Below, piece by piece: positions 8,166 through 16,255 of a DNA stretch of 64,000 nt. The notes beneath the pieces are model-generated. The model did no database searches. It was given only the letters and a program-made list of their open reading frames with translations, and was not told the origin of the DNA. The position numbers and the translations under genes are program-made. The stretch is from Longispora albida DSM 44784 (GTDB lineage: Bacteria; Actinomycetota; Actinomycetes; Mycobacteriales; Micromonosporaceae), in NCBI RefSeq assembly GCF_000379825.1, contig NZ_KB903814.1, positions 496,001 through 560,000 on the forward strand, given 5' to 3'. Within the stretch, counting starts at the first letter, position 1; the number at the start of each line of letters is the position of its first letter.

Positions 8166-9341
8166 TCAGGCCCGGACGACCTCCCGCAGCCGGGTACTGA
8201 AGTCCTGGGTGGACTGCTCCCCCGGGTACCTGGCGTGGAGAACGGACTCCAGCTCGCTCGCGACCATCACCAGGCTCGGCAGCGATCGGCGTTCACCCTC
8301 CAGCGCGGCCACCCCGTGGTGTACCGCGCGTTCCAGGTCCCCGGCCCGCGCGGCCACCACGCCGAGCGTGAGCCGGGCCTCGGCGGCCCGCATCGGCGAT
8401 CGTTCGACGCCGCCCGGCCCGGCCGACGTGCGCAGCACCTCGGTGGCATGCCGGGACGCCCGGGTGTCGTCACCGGCCAGCCGGTAGGCATCCATCGCGT
8501 AGAAGTCCCACTTGCCCGGGTCGACGTGGAAGTGATGTTCGGGGCGGGCCGGTGGAGGCAGCGCGCCCAGCCGTTGCGCGCCTTCCTCCAGCGTGGACCG
8601 GACGGCCGTGGTATCCCCCATCCTGGCCAGGGCCTTGGCCCGTTGCGCGAGGAGCTGCACGGCGACCGAGCTGTTCAGCCCCGCGAGGACCCCAGCCTCG
8701 GCTTCGGCCAGCACATCGGCGTACCGGCCCTGCGTCAGCGCGAACCAGGCTCCCATCTCGTGCGCCCACGCCAGCAGCTCGCCGTTACCCGACTCGTGCG
8801 CGAGCTGCCGGGCCGCCGTGCGGGTCGCCTCGGCCGCCACCCGCAGCCCCAGGTCGTACTCAAGGCAGCTCGCCAGCAGCGCGAGCTGGCCAGCATGGGT
8901 GAGCAGGACCTGACGCTGGCGCAGGCCGAGCGGACGGCGCAGCGCTTCCGCCAGGCGACCCAGCCACCGGTGTGCCTCCCGCCGCAGCTCGGCGGCTTCC
9001 GCATGCGGATACTCGCAGCACAGTTCGAAGACGGCTGTCTCCACCTGTTCCAGGGTCCGGACGGAGATCTCTGACGCGTGTACCTGCTCGATCAGGTCCG
9101 CTGTCTGCCACGGCCGCGCCTCGCGGGCAGCAGCTGTGTCCAGGTGCATCGCGGCGATGATCTCCCCGTCGGCGCCGAGTGCCGCGTCGCACGCCCGTGC
9201 CACAGCCTCAGTGGGCACCTTCCGGCCGTTGATCACCTTCGACAGATAGCCCTTGTCGAACCGGGCGAGCCCGGCCAGCCGGTTCTGTGAAACACCGCGC
9301 TCCAGCATGATCCGCCGGACCGTCTCACCGAACGAGGACAC
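8166..9341 (-). CDS. XRE-family regulator with TPR-like C-terminal domain
   Basis: A helix-turn-helix of the XRE class occupies the first 60 residues (FGETVRRIMLERGVSQNRLA, FDKGYLSKVINGRKVPTEAV). About 300 residues of paired helices follow, rich in Ala/Leu/Arg and resembling the TPR array of actinomycete XRE regulators. This type is abundant in Streptomyces and relatives, often with a small partner protein. I prefer the GTG at 9341 (VSSFGETV), since the in-frame extension to 9404 has no family-like sequence. The small divergent gene at 9464 may be its partner. Confidence 0.82.
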   Translation of the reverse strand: MSSFGETVRRIMLERGVSQNRLAGLARFDKGYLSKVINGRKVPTEAVARACDAALGADGEIIAAMHLDTAAAREARPWQTADLIEQVHASEISVRTLEQVETAVFELCCEYPHAEAAELRREAHRWLGRLAEALRRPLGLRQRQVLLTHAGQLALLASCLEYDLGLRVAAEATRTAARQLAHESGNGELLAWAHEMGAWFALTQGRYADVLAEAEAGVLAGLNSSVAVQLLAQRAKALARMGDTTAVRSTLEEGAQRLGALPPPARPEHHFHVDPGKWDFYAMDAYRLAGDDTRASRHATEVLRTSAGPGGVERSPMRAAEARLTLGVVAARAGDLERAVHHGVAALEGERRSLPSLVMVASELESVLHARYPGEQSTQDFSTRLREVVRA

Positions 9342-9463
9342 CGCCCACCGTCCCCACCGTTGCCCGTCGCAGGGGGCAACACAGGCAACCTGACGAATGT
9401 CCACTGTACTCCGGCAGGCTCACTGTCAGTGCTTTTGCCCTACACGGCAGAGAGGGACATCCG

Positions 9464-9718
9464 ATGCTCAGCGCTGAGACCCAGGCATCCTGGGAGAGCT
9501 TCATCCGCGCCACGCTGACCGCGCAGGACGTACTGGTTCTGCATCACAGGATCCCCGGGCGTCGCGGCTGGTGCTTCGGCTGCCTGGAATGGGGCCGTCA
9601 GACCCCGTGGCCGTGCAAGTCAAGGCTCCTCGCGGCCAGGACCAGGGCGCAGGAGTACGCCGCAGCAGGGGATCTCGCCGCACGCAACAGGCTGCTCGCC
9701 GAACTAGGCGGCGACTGA
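9464..9718 (+). CDS. Small hypothetical protein with CxxC...C motif
   Basis: The 84-aa protein starts MLSAETQASWESFIRATLTA. Residues 30-50 read RRGWCFGCLEWGRQTPWPC, giving three cysteines and several tryptophans, possibly a small metal-binding knuckle, followed by an amphipathic helix. It is divergent from the XRE regulator and overlaps the 3' end of the converging SARP gene by 15 bases. Small Cys/Trp proteins beside XRE regulators are common in actinomycetes. Its role is unknown. Confidence 0.65.
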   Translation: MLSAETQASWESFIRATLTAQDVLVLHHRIPGRRGWCFGCLEWGRQTPWPCKSRLLAARTRAQEYAAAGDLAARNRLLAELGGD

Positions 9719-12475
9719 CCGGGCCTGGCTCTCCAGGGTGGACAGGAGGGTGCGGGCTCGTCCGCGGCCGGGGAGCCAGCCGATGGCGTCGCAGATCGCC
9801 AGGCCCTCGCGGGCTGTGGCCAGGGCCTGGCGGTGGCGGCCTCGCCTGCTCAGCGCCTCACTCATCGTGATCAGGCACTCGGCCTCGCCTTCGCGGTCGC
9901 CGAACTCGCGGTGCACCGGCAGGCTTCTCTCCACGGCGGACAGTGCAGCCGTCACGTCGCCGTCCGCGAGGTGCACGATGGCCGAGTTGCTGAGCGAGAC
10001 CGCAGAGCCGAGCCGGTGGCCGGCCAGGTCGTTGTGCTCGATCGAGCGGAGGTAGCAGCCGAAGGCCTCGCGCACGCGGCCCTGCTTGCGGTACGACTCG
10101 CCGAGGTTGCACCACGCGATGCCCTGCCCGCGATGGTCGCCGAGCGCCGCGTACACCGCGATGGCCTCCCGTACCCCGGCCTCGGCCTCCTCGTGGCGGC
10201 CGAGCAGGTCGTGGATGAGGGCGAGGTTGGCGCAGGTCCGGGCGAGCTGGGCCCGGTCGCCGACCTCGCGCCAGATCGCCGCTGCCCGCTCCAGGTACCT
10301 GGCGGCTTCGGCGTTGCGGCTCAGCGACCAGTACCCGCCGGCCAGCGAGCCGAGCACCGCTGCCTCCCCGCGCCGGGAGCCGAGCTGGCGGGCCGTCACC
10401 AGGCCGACGTCGCCGGCTGCCAGCAGGTCGTTCAGGTACCGCCGGTAGTGGAGCGCCCACATCAGCTCCTCGACGAACATGGGCAGTTCCGGCCCCGGGC
10501 TCACGGCGGAGGCGTGCAGGAGGGCGAGCAGGTTCGTGCGCTCCTGGTCGAGCCAGGCGAGCGCGGCCGGTGGCCCGGCGAAGGCCACGCCTGACGGCAG
10601 TTCCCGCTGGGCGTCCCGGGGCCTGGGCGGCGAGAGGACCAGCCGCGCCGCGCTGAGCGCCGACGTGTACCAGCCCAGCAGCCGCGCCCGCACCTGCTCC
10701 GGCCGCCCCGGCGGCTCGTGCAGCCCGGCCAGCTCCCGCGCGTAGAGCCGGAGCAGGTCGTGCGCCCGGTACCGGCCGCGCGGGCAGTCAGCCAGCTGCG
10801 CGTCGGCCAGCTCGCTGAGCAGCCCCGTGGCCGTCACGTCGTCCGTACCGAGCAGCGCCCCGGCAGCCCCGGCCGGCAGGTCAGGCCCCGGCACGAGCCC
10901 CAGCACCCGGAACGCCTCAGCCGCCCGGCCGCTGAGCTGGGCGTACCCGACCTCGAAGCTGCACCGGACCTCCAGGTCACCGGCCCGCAGCTCGTCCAGC
11001 CGGTGCCGCTCGTCGGCCAGCAGGCCCGCCAGCCCGGCCACCGGCCAGTACGGGCGGGCGGCCAGCCGCGCACCCGCGATCCGCAGCGCCAGCGGCAGCC
11101 CGCCGCAGGCCTCGATGACCTCGGCGGCCGGCACCTGTTCCGCCGCGAGCCGGGCCTCGCCGGCCAGCCTGGCCAGCAGCTTCCACGCCTGCCTGCTGTC
11201 CAGCACGCCGAGGCGCAGGTGCCGCGCATCGTCCAGAGTGGACACCCGTCCCCGGCTGGTGACCAGTACGCCACAGCCGGGCTCGGCGGGCAGGATGTGC
11301 CGGATCTGCGCGGGGCTGGCCACGTCGTCGAGGACCATCAGGAGCCGGCGTCCGGCCACCCGGCTTCGGAACTGCGCTCCGGCCTCCTCAGGGTCACCCG
11401 GCACCTCGCTCGGGTGCACGCCCAGGGCCCGCAGCGCCTGCCCGGCCACCTCGCCGCTGGCCATCGGGGTCAGGCCGGGCATCGCGCCGCGCAGCCGGAG
11501 GAAGATCTGCCCGTCCGGGTACCGCCCGGCCAGCCGGTGGGCAGCCCGCACAGCCAGCGCCGACTTTCCCACTCCGGCAGGCCCGTCCAGTACGGCGATC
11601 GGCACGGCGCCCCGGTACTCGGCGAAGTGCGTCAGCAACTCGGCAAGCTCGACGTCCCGGCCGGTGAAGGTGGCCGGATCCAGCGGGAGCTGCCGGGGCA
11701 CGTGCACGAGCCTGCCCGCCTCGGCCGCCGCTCCCCCGTCCAGCTCCGGCGCTCCGGCGAGGATGCGCTGGTGGAGGTCTGTCAGGCTCGCGCCGGGCTC
11801 GATGCCCAGCTCGGTCACCAGAAGGTCGCGGATCTTCCGGTAGGCGGCGAGGGCTTCTGCCCGCCTGCCCGACCGGTGCAGCGCCAGCATCAGCGCCGAC
11901 CACAGCCGCTCGCGGAGCGGGTGAGCCTCGGCGACAGCGCCCAGCTCTGCGGACAGCCGGCGGTGCTCGCCCAGCTCCAGCTCGGCCTCCGCCAGGTCTT
12001 CCATCGCGCCCAGCCGGAGCTCCTCCAACCGGCGCGTCTCGTGCTCCACACAGGGCACGTCGCCGATCCCCGCGAACGGCGTCCCCCGCCACAACGCCAG
12101 CGCCTCGCGCAGATGCCCGGCAGCAACTCCCGCATCCTCAGCGTGCTTGGCCCGCTGGAGCAACAACTCAAAGGCGGCCGCATCGGAGTCCAGCCCGGAC
12201 AGTTCGTACCCGGCGGGCCTGGTCACCAGCGTGTGATCAGCGCCGACCTTCCGGAGCAGCCCCCGCAACCGGGAAGCCCTGACCTGCACGGCGTTCGCAG
12301 GCTGGGCCGGCTGCCGCCCCGGCCACAGCGCCTCGGCCAGATGACTCGCCGGCACGGGCCGTCCACTGTGCGCGAACAGCTCGGCCAGCAGCACCCTGTC
12401 CTTGTCGGAGCTCGGCTCCAACGCGACATCTTCAGTACTGAGAGTGACGGGACCCAGGACCAATAGCCGCATCAT
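9704..12475 (-). CDS. AfsR/SARP-type regulator (BTAD + NB-ARC + TPR)
   Basis: The 923-aa regulator has an OmpR-like winged helix at residues 1-95 (MRLLVLGPVTL, ALWPGRQPAQPANAVQVRAS) and a bacterial transcriptional activation domain to about 245 (WRGTPFAGIGDVPC, AEALAAYRKIRDLLVTELGI). Next is an NB-ARC/STAND ATPase with Walker A LDGPAGVGKSAL, Walker B RRLLMVLDDV and GLPLAL, and then a C-terminal TPR array (NLALIHDLLGRHEEAEAGVR, WCNLGESYRKQGRVREAFG). This is the AfsR layout, so it probably activates a secondary-metabolite or developmental target on ATP/ligand sensing. ATG at 12475 and 12472 are adjacent. No pathway genes adjoin it, so its target is unknown. Confidence 0.92.
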   Translation of the reverse strand: MMRLLVLGPVTLSTEDVALEPSSDKDRVLLAELFAHSGRPVPASHLAEALWPGRQPAQPANAVQVRASRLRGLLRKVGADHTLVTRPAGYELSGLDSDAAAFELLLQRAKHAEDAGVAAGHLREALALWRGTPFAGIGDVPCVEHETRRLEELRLGAMEDLAEAELELGEHRRLSAELGAVAEAHPLRERLWSALMLALHRSGRRAEALAAYRKIRDLLVTELGIEPGASLTDLHQRILAGAPELDGGAAAEAGRLVHVPRQLPLDPATFTGRDVELAELLTHFAEYRGAVPIAVLDGPAGVGKSALAVRAAHRLAGRYPDGQIFLRLRGAMPGLTPMASGEVAGQALRALGVHPSEVPGDPEEAGAQFRSRVAGRRLLMVLDDVASPAQIRHILPAEPGCGVLVTSRGRVSTLDDARHLRLGVLDSRQAWKLLARLAGEARLAAEQVPAAEVIEACGGLPLALRIAGARLAARPYWPVAGLAGLLADERHRLDELRAGDLEVRCSFEVGYAQLSGRAAEAFRVLGLVPGPDLPAGAAGALLGTDDVTATGLLSELADAQLADCPRGRYRAHDLLRLYARELAGLHEPPGRPEQVRARLLGWYTSALSAARLVLSPPRPRDAQRELPSGVAFAGPPAALAWLDQERTNLLALLHASAVSPGPELPMFVEELMWALHYRRYLNDLLAAGDVGLVTARQLGSRRGEAAVLGSLAGGYWSLSRNAEAARYLERAAAIWREVGDRAQLARTCANLALIHDLLGRHEEAEAGVREAIAVYAALGDHRGQGIAWCNLGESYRKQGRVREAFGCYLRSIEHNDLAGHRLGSAVSLSNSAIVHLADGDVTAALSAVERSLPVHREFGDREGEAECLITMSEALSRRGRHRQALATAREGLAICDAIGWLPGRGRARTLLSTLESQARSVAA

Positions 12476-12605
12476 GCCCCCTCACCGCCGGCGGAACGTC
12501 AACGGTCAACCTACAACGCGACCCAGACATTCCCGCCCCGCCAGTACACCCAGAGGCTCTTAGCTTTTGACTTTCAGCCCTTGATCTTGATCTAACGCGA
12601 AGTGG

Positions 12606-12702
12606 CCCGGTGAGAGCGAATCTGGCAAGCGTCGCGGCTTCCCTCGTACCGGTGTTGTACGCGGGAAGCCGCGACGCGCAGTCCAGATTCGCTCTCACCG
12701 GG
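12606..12702. repeat. Long imperfect inverted repeat (two 15-20 bp stems plus inner stem)
   Basis: Arm 12606-12625 is the exact complement of 12683-12702 (20 bp), and 12629-12643 is the exact complement of 12663-12677 (15 bp). An inner 5-bp stem (12645-12649 with 12657-12661) closes the loop. The asymmetric bulges are only 3 and 5 bases. It lies between the SSI-like gene's 3' end and the SARP promoter. It could be a very strong terminator for the SSI gene, or a MITE-like relic. The GC-rich stem is far longer than other terminators here. Confidence 0.75.
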
Positions 12703-12712
12703 TCCAAACGGT

Positions 12713-13120
12713 CTAGAAGACGCGGCCGTAGGAGGTGGCGAACTGGCAGGCGTTGCCCACCTCACCCTGGTACGCGATCCGGCCAACGCCGGCGTAGGTG
12801 CCCACCACGGCGACCTTCACCGGCTCGTAGACCATCGGGCACATGGTGCCCGGGTTGTCGTTGATCAGCTTGAGCTGCTCCCAGTCGCCGTTCACCGAGA
12901 GCAGGTCGTGACAGGCGCCCTGCGGGTCGGCGTGGGTGCCGCCGCTCGGCGAGCAGGTCAGCGTGGTCTCGGTGGCGGTCTCGCCCTCACCGACGATGAG
13001 GACCAGGTCGTAGAGCGGGGCGGGCTTGGCCGCGCTGGCGGTGGCCGGGACAGCGACGGCACCGGCGAACGCGGCCAGGGTGGCGGCAGCAAGGCCGAGC
13101 TTCATGGACAGCTTTGCCAT
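12713..13120 (-). CDS. Secreted subtilisin inhibitor-like protein (SSI family)
   Basis: The 135-aa secreted serine-protease inhibitor has a Sec signal peptide at residues 1-30 (MKLGLAAATLAAFAGAVAV...ATASA). The mature domain carries the SSI hallmarks: LTCSPSGGTHADPQGACHDL, the reactive loop MCPMVYEPV and a C-terminal NACQFATSYGRVF. The reactive-site P1 residue is Met by alignment with Streptomyces SSI, which favours subtilisin-like targets. The four cysteines needed for two disulfides are present. The ribosome-binding site AGGAGAACGAG precedes the ATG. It is followed by the long hairpin at 12606-12702. Confidence 0.93.
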   Translation of the reverse strand: MAKLSMKLGLAAATLAAFAGAVAVPATASAAKPAPLYDLVLIVGEGETATETTLTCSPSGGTHADPQGACHDLLSVNGDWEQLKLINDNPGTMCPMVYEPVKVAVVGTYAGVGRIAYQGEVGNACQFATSYGRVF

Positions 13121-13254
13121 TCTCGTTCTCCTCTGTTGTGCGGACGGGCGGGTTTCGCGCGCCCACTGTGGAATACGCTGCCGCGCGGCCCTCAGTTACG
13201 CATTCTGACCGAAAGTATGAGGTGCCGCTGCGTATCTCGCTACTATTAACTGTC

Positions 13255-13770
13255 CTACATAGACAGTCGCCATGACGTTACTCGCCTGCGAATGCGGAGC
13301 ATGGTCCGGCGTACGCCGTGGTGGCTCAGCCCGGCCAGGTGCGCGGCGTCGGCTGGCGTGCAGCCGCGCGCCGCGAGGTGCACCAGGGTCCGCTCGGCTG
13401 GCGGGAGCTGGCCGAGCCGGCCGACCAGCCAGGCGGCCTCCCCGGCCTCACATACCCGTTCGGCTGGGTCGGCGCTGGTCAGCGGCTGGAGTACGGGATG
13501 GCTGGCGGCCCGGGCCGCCACGGCGCGGCGGCGCGCCCTGTCGATGCTGAGCCGCCGGATCACCGCGTGCAGGAAGGGTCTCAGCCGGTGCAGGTCGATC
13601 CGTTCGTACTCGGCGGCGCGGATCAGCGCGTCGTGCACGACGTCCTCGGCGTCGGACGGCGCGACATACCGGCGGGCCACTCCGACGAGTGGGTCACGGA
13701 GGACGGCGCATTGACGCCAGAATTCGCGCCGCTGGCTTTGACGGTGATTCTGCTGGTGGCTATTCGGCAT
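13255..13770 (-). CDS. ECF-type RNA polymerase sigma factor
   Basis: The 171-aa sigma-70 family protein has only regions 2 and 4. Region 2 covers residues 25-75 (LVGVARRYVAPSDAEDVVHDALIRA, FLHAVIRRLSIDRARRR), and region 4 covers 120-165 (LGQLPPAERTLVHLAARGCTPADAAHLAGL, VRRTMLRIRRRV). No anti-sigma gene adjoins it, so control may be transcriptional. Direct/inverted repeats of GACTGTC / TAGTCAC near 13797-13820 lie just upstream. The target promoters are unknown. It is convergent with nothing obvious and transcribed toward the SSI gene. Confidence 0.82.
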   Translation of the reverse strand: MPNSHQQNHRQSQRREFWRQCAVLRDPLVGVARRYVAPSDAEDVVHDALIRAAEYERIDLHRLRPFLHAVIRRLSIDRARRRAVAARAASHPVLQPLTSADPAERVCEAGEAAWLVGRLGQLPPAERTLVHLAARGCTPADAAHLAGLSHHGVRRTMLRIRRRVTSWRLSM

Positions 13771-13877
13771 GGACTATGCGTACCGAAACCATAGCGTGAC
13801 TGTCCTGTGTGGATAGTCACTGTAACGGCGATTCTCCCGCTCACTCGTTCACCGGTGAGCGAATGCCTTCTGAACGC

Positions 13878-14510
13878 TCAGGAAACGCCGCGCGGACGGA
13901 ACTGGACGCTGACCCGCGGCCCGCACGGCCGGGCGGTCTTCGGGATGGCGTGCTCCCACGTCCGCTGGCAGGAGCCGCCCATGACGACCAGGTCGCCGGG
14001 GCCGGAGGGGAAGCGGATGGCCTGGCCGCCGCCAGTAGGCCGGAGCACGAGCGGCCGGACGTCGCCGAAGGAGACGATCGCGACCATCGTGTCCTGGGTG
14101 GAGCCCCGGCCGTGCCGGTCGCCGTGCCAGGCGACGCTGTCCCGGCCGTCCCGGTACAGGCAGAGGCCGGCGGTGAGGAAGGGCTCGCCCAGCTCCTCGG
14201 CGTAGAACGCGGACAGCTCCTCACGGGCGGCGGTGAGGATCGGGTGCGGGAGGCCGGCTCCTGCGCCATACCACCGCAGGAGGCGCGGCACGTCGACCTC
14301 GCTGTCATACATCTTCCGGCGCTCGGCGCGCCAGCCGATGTCACCCAGCAGCACCTCCAGGACCTCGCCGGAGCCACGCACCCAGCCGGGCAGCACGTCC
14401 ACCCACGCGCCGCCGGCCAGCTCGTGCCGGACCCGGCCGGCCAGCGGCCCGAGAGCCGGGCCCGGCTCGGCCAGATCCAGGAGGGAAGGCTGGTAGGCGT
14501 AGCTGCTCAC
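13878..14510 (-). CDS. alkB: AlkB-like 2-oxoglutarate/Fe(II) dioxygenase
   Basis: The 210-aa protein is a predicted DNA/RNA alkylation-repair dioxygenase that oxidatively removes N-alkyl groups. The metal triad is visible: His and Asp in VAWHGDRHG and the distal His in RTWEHAIPK. The 2-oxoglutarate-binding Arg lies in RVSVQFRPRG. The substrate-lid region (RRKMYDSEVDVPRLLRWYGAG) matches bacterial AlkB proteins. It has a GTG start (VSSYAYQPSLLDL). It stands alone between the sigma-factor and lectin genes; there is no ada gene nearby. Confidence 0.88.
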   Translation of the reverse strand: MSSYAYQPSLLDLAEPGPALGPLAGRVRHELAGGAWVDVLPGWVRGSGEVLEVLLGDIGWRAERRKMYDSEVDVPRLLRWYGAGAGLPHPILTAAREELSAFYAEELGEPFLTAGLCLYRDGRDSVAWHGDRHGRGSTQDTMVAIVSFGDVRPLVLRPTGGGQAIRFPSGPGDLVVMGGSCQRTWEHAIPKTARPCGPRVSVQFRPRGVS

Positions 14511-14545
14511 CCGGCCAGCCTACCGTACACATGTTCGATCGATGG

Positions 14546-15031
14546 CTAGAACAGCAGCGCGTAGTTCGGGTTGGTCACCCCCGGGCAGTTCGCCTGGAGC
14601 ACCGGCGAGCCATTGGGCCCGGACTGCGCGTTCATGCACCGGCCGGTGGAGACGTTGCGGATCGAGAAGTGGTTGCCGGAGCCCGAGAGGTACCAGAGCT
14701 GGGCACTGCCAGCGCCGCACGCGACCTGGACGATCGGCGAGCCGAGCGCCCCGCCCTGCGCGGCCAGGCAGAGGCCACTGCCGGTGTTCCTGACGGTGTA
14801 CTTGCCGGAGCTGACCAGCAGCACGTCCCAGAGCTGGTAGTTGGCGTCAGCGCAGGGCGTGACCTTCACCGGCTGGCTGCCGGGCACGGCGTCCTGCACG
14901 GCGACACAGTGCCCGCTGAGCAGGCTCTCGATCCAGACGTACGACCAGACGGGCGCGGCCTGGGCCGCCGGGGCTGCGAGGAACGGAGCCAAGGAGAACG
15001 CCGCGAGGGCGGCGAGGAAGAAGCGTCTCAT
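14546..15031 (-). CDS. Secreted ricin-B-type lectin domain protein
   Basis: The 161-aa secreted protein has a signal peptide (MRRFFLAALAAFSLAPFLAA...AQAA) and then one beta-trefoil. The three QxW-like repeats are recognisable: CVAVQDAVPGSQPVKVTPC...YQLWDV, GLCLAAQGGALGSPIVQVAC...QLWYL and GRCMNAQSGPNGSPVLQANC. Paired cysteines fit the fold. There is no catalytic domain, so it is probably a free carbohydrate-binding protein. It ends just before the adenosine deaminase gene on the same strand, but a shared role is not evident. Confidence 0.85.
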   Translation of the reverse strand: MRRFFLAALAAFSLAPFLAAPAAQAAPVWSYVWIESLLSGHCVAVQDAVPGSQPVKVTPCADANYQLWDVLLVSSGKYTVRNTGSGLCLAAQGGALGSPIVQVACGAGSAQLWYLSGSGNHFSIRNVSTGRCMNAQSGPNGSPVLQANCPGVTNPNYALLF

Positions 15032-15040
15032 GGCCGATAT

Positions 15041-16003
15041 CTACCACACTCGATGTGCCGGCGTATCGAGCAACTTCTGCCGGACAGCCAGGGGCGCGGC
15101 TGAGTACACAATGGACTGCCGTGCCAGCCCGGCCAGCTCGGCGTCCGACAGGCCCAGGTGACTGCGGGCGATCTCGTACTGCCCCGCGAGGCCCACCCCG
15201 AACAGCAGCGGGTCGTCGGAGCCGAGCGCGACCGGTACGCCGGCGGCCATCAGCTCGCGGAGCCGGATGGCGGCCAGGCCGGGGACGACGCCGAGCGGCG
15301 GGTACGAGGAAGGGCACAGCTCGACCGCCACCGACCGGTCGCCGAGCAGCTGGAGCGTTTCCGGGCTGCCCGCGGCCGTGACCGCGTGGCCGACCCGGTG
15401 CGCGCCCAGCAGCTCGACGCAGTCGCGGACGTGGGACGCGGGCTCGTAGAAGCCGGCGTGCGGGACGATCCGCAGGCCGGCCTCGGCGGCGATCCGGCAG
15501 GCCCTGGCGAAGTCCGCCGGCCGGCCGAGCCGCTCGTCGTTGGAGAGCCCGAAGCCGACGACACCCGCCGCCGACCCGGCCAGTCGCGCCAGCCTCTCGG
15601 CGTGGTCAGCGCCGGAGGCCCAGCTCGCGGCCACGATCACGCCGACGGGGATCGGAGCTTCGGCCGCCCCGGCGAGCACGGCGTCCAGCACGGCTTCGAG
15701 GGAGCCGAGGCGGGGCGCGCAGGAGGTCGGGTCGACCTGGATCTCCAGCCAGCCCGCGCCGTCGGCAGCGTCGTCCTCAGCGGCCTCGCGCACCACGCGG
15801 GCGATGTCCTCCGCTGTCCGCAGCACGGCCCGCGCCGCGTCGTACCGGCCCTGGAAGTCAGCCCACGTGTGCCCGGCCCCGGCCAGTGGCGGCGGCACCG
15901 GCACGCCGTACCGGGCGGCCAGCTCCGCGAGCGTCGGCGGCCGCATCGAGCCGGTCAGGTGGAGGTGCAGGTGCGCCTTGGGCAAAGTACGCAGATCCAG
16001 CAT
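15041..16003 (-). CDS. add: Adenosine deaminase family protein
   Basis: The 320-aa cytoplasmic metallohydrolase is predicted to deaminate adenosine or a related purine. The zinc-binding HxH is in LPKAHLHLHLTGSMRP, the third ligand region is IVPHAGF, the catalytic His/Glu region is HRVGHAV and the final Asp pair is VALGSDDPLLFG. ATG at 16003 (MLDLRTLPKAHLHLH) is standard for the family; the frame is open much further upstream but not family-like. It is divergent from the DDAH gene. An iron-box-like sequence lies about 50 bp upstream of its start. Confidence 0.9.
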   Translation of the reverse strand: MLDLRTLPKAHLHLHLTGSMRPPTLAELAARYGVPVPPPLAGAGHTWADFQGRYDAARAVLRTAEDIARVVREAAEDDAADGAGWLEIQVDPTSCAPRLGSLEAVLDAVLAGAAEAPIPVGVIVAASWASGADHAERLARLAGSAAGVVGFGLSNDERLGRPADFARACRIAAEAGLRIVPHAGFYEPASHVRDCVELLGAHRVGHAVTAAGSPETLQLLGDRSVAVELCPSSYPPLGVVPGLAAIRLRELMAAGVPVALGSDDPLLFGVGLAGQYEIARSHLGLSDAELAGLARQSIVYSAAPLAVRQKLLDTPAHRVW

Positions 16004-16052
16004 GGACACACGATAACGCCCCTCGGCCGGCCGCCGGGGCCGGCTTGATTTG

Positions 16053-16071
16053 TTAGGGTAGCCTTGCTTTA
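16053..16071. promoter_or_regulatory. Iron-box-like sequence (IdeR/DmdR type)
   Basis: TTAGGGTAGCCTTGCTTTA matches the complement of the siderophore-locus box at 24705-24723 at 17 of 19 positions. The actinobacterial consensus is TTAGGTTAGGCTAACCTAA, to which the match is looser (about 13 of 19). It sits in the divergent region between adenosine deaminase and the DDAH-type gene. The sequence match is direct; iron control is inference. Confidence 0.5.
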
Positions 16072-16181
16072 CTTCTGGGGCGGCGAACCGGCCGCGCCCG
16101 AGTACCGATGCACGGCTGCGATTAGCGATGCAATGCGCGCCTGACCACGGAAAAAGCCCGGGCCCCGGGCCCTGCCGCTCG

Positions 16182-16224
16182 CGGCCGGAGACCTGTAACC
16201 TCCCCGGGGGCCGGTCTCCCGGCC
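16182..16224 (+). promoter_or_regulatory. Leader hairpin upstream of the DDAH gene
   Basis: GGCCGGAGACC (from 16182) pairs with GGTCTCCCGGCC (ending 16224) with one bulge, about 30 bases upstream of the DDAH start. A second GC palindrome precedes it at 16156-16170. The pair could be a transcription attenuator or a 5' leader element. No known riboswitch class is recognised. Confidence 0.35.
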
Positions 16225-16255
16225 CGCCAATCCGCCCGACCAATGGAGTTCGCGC

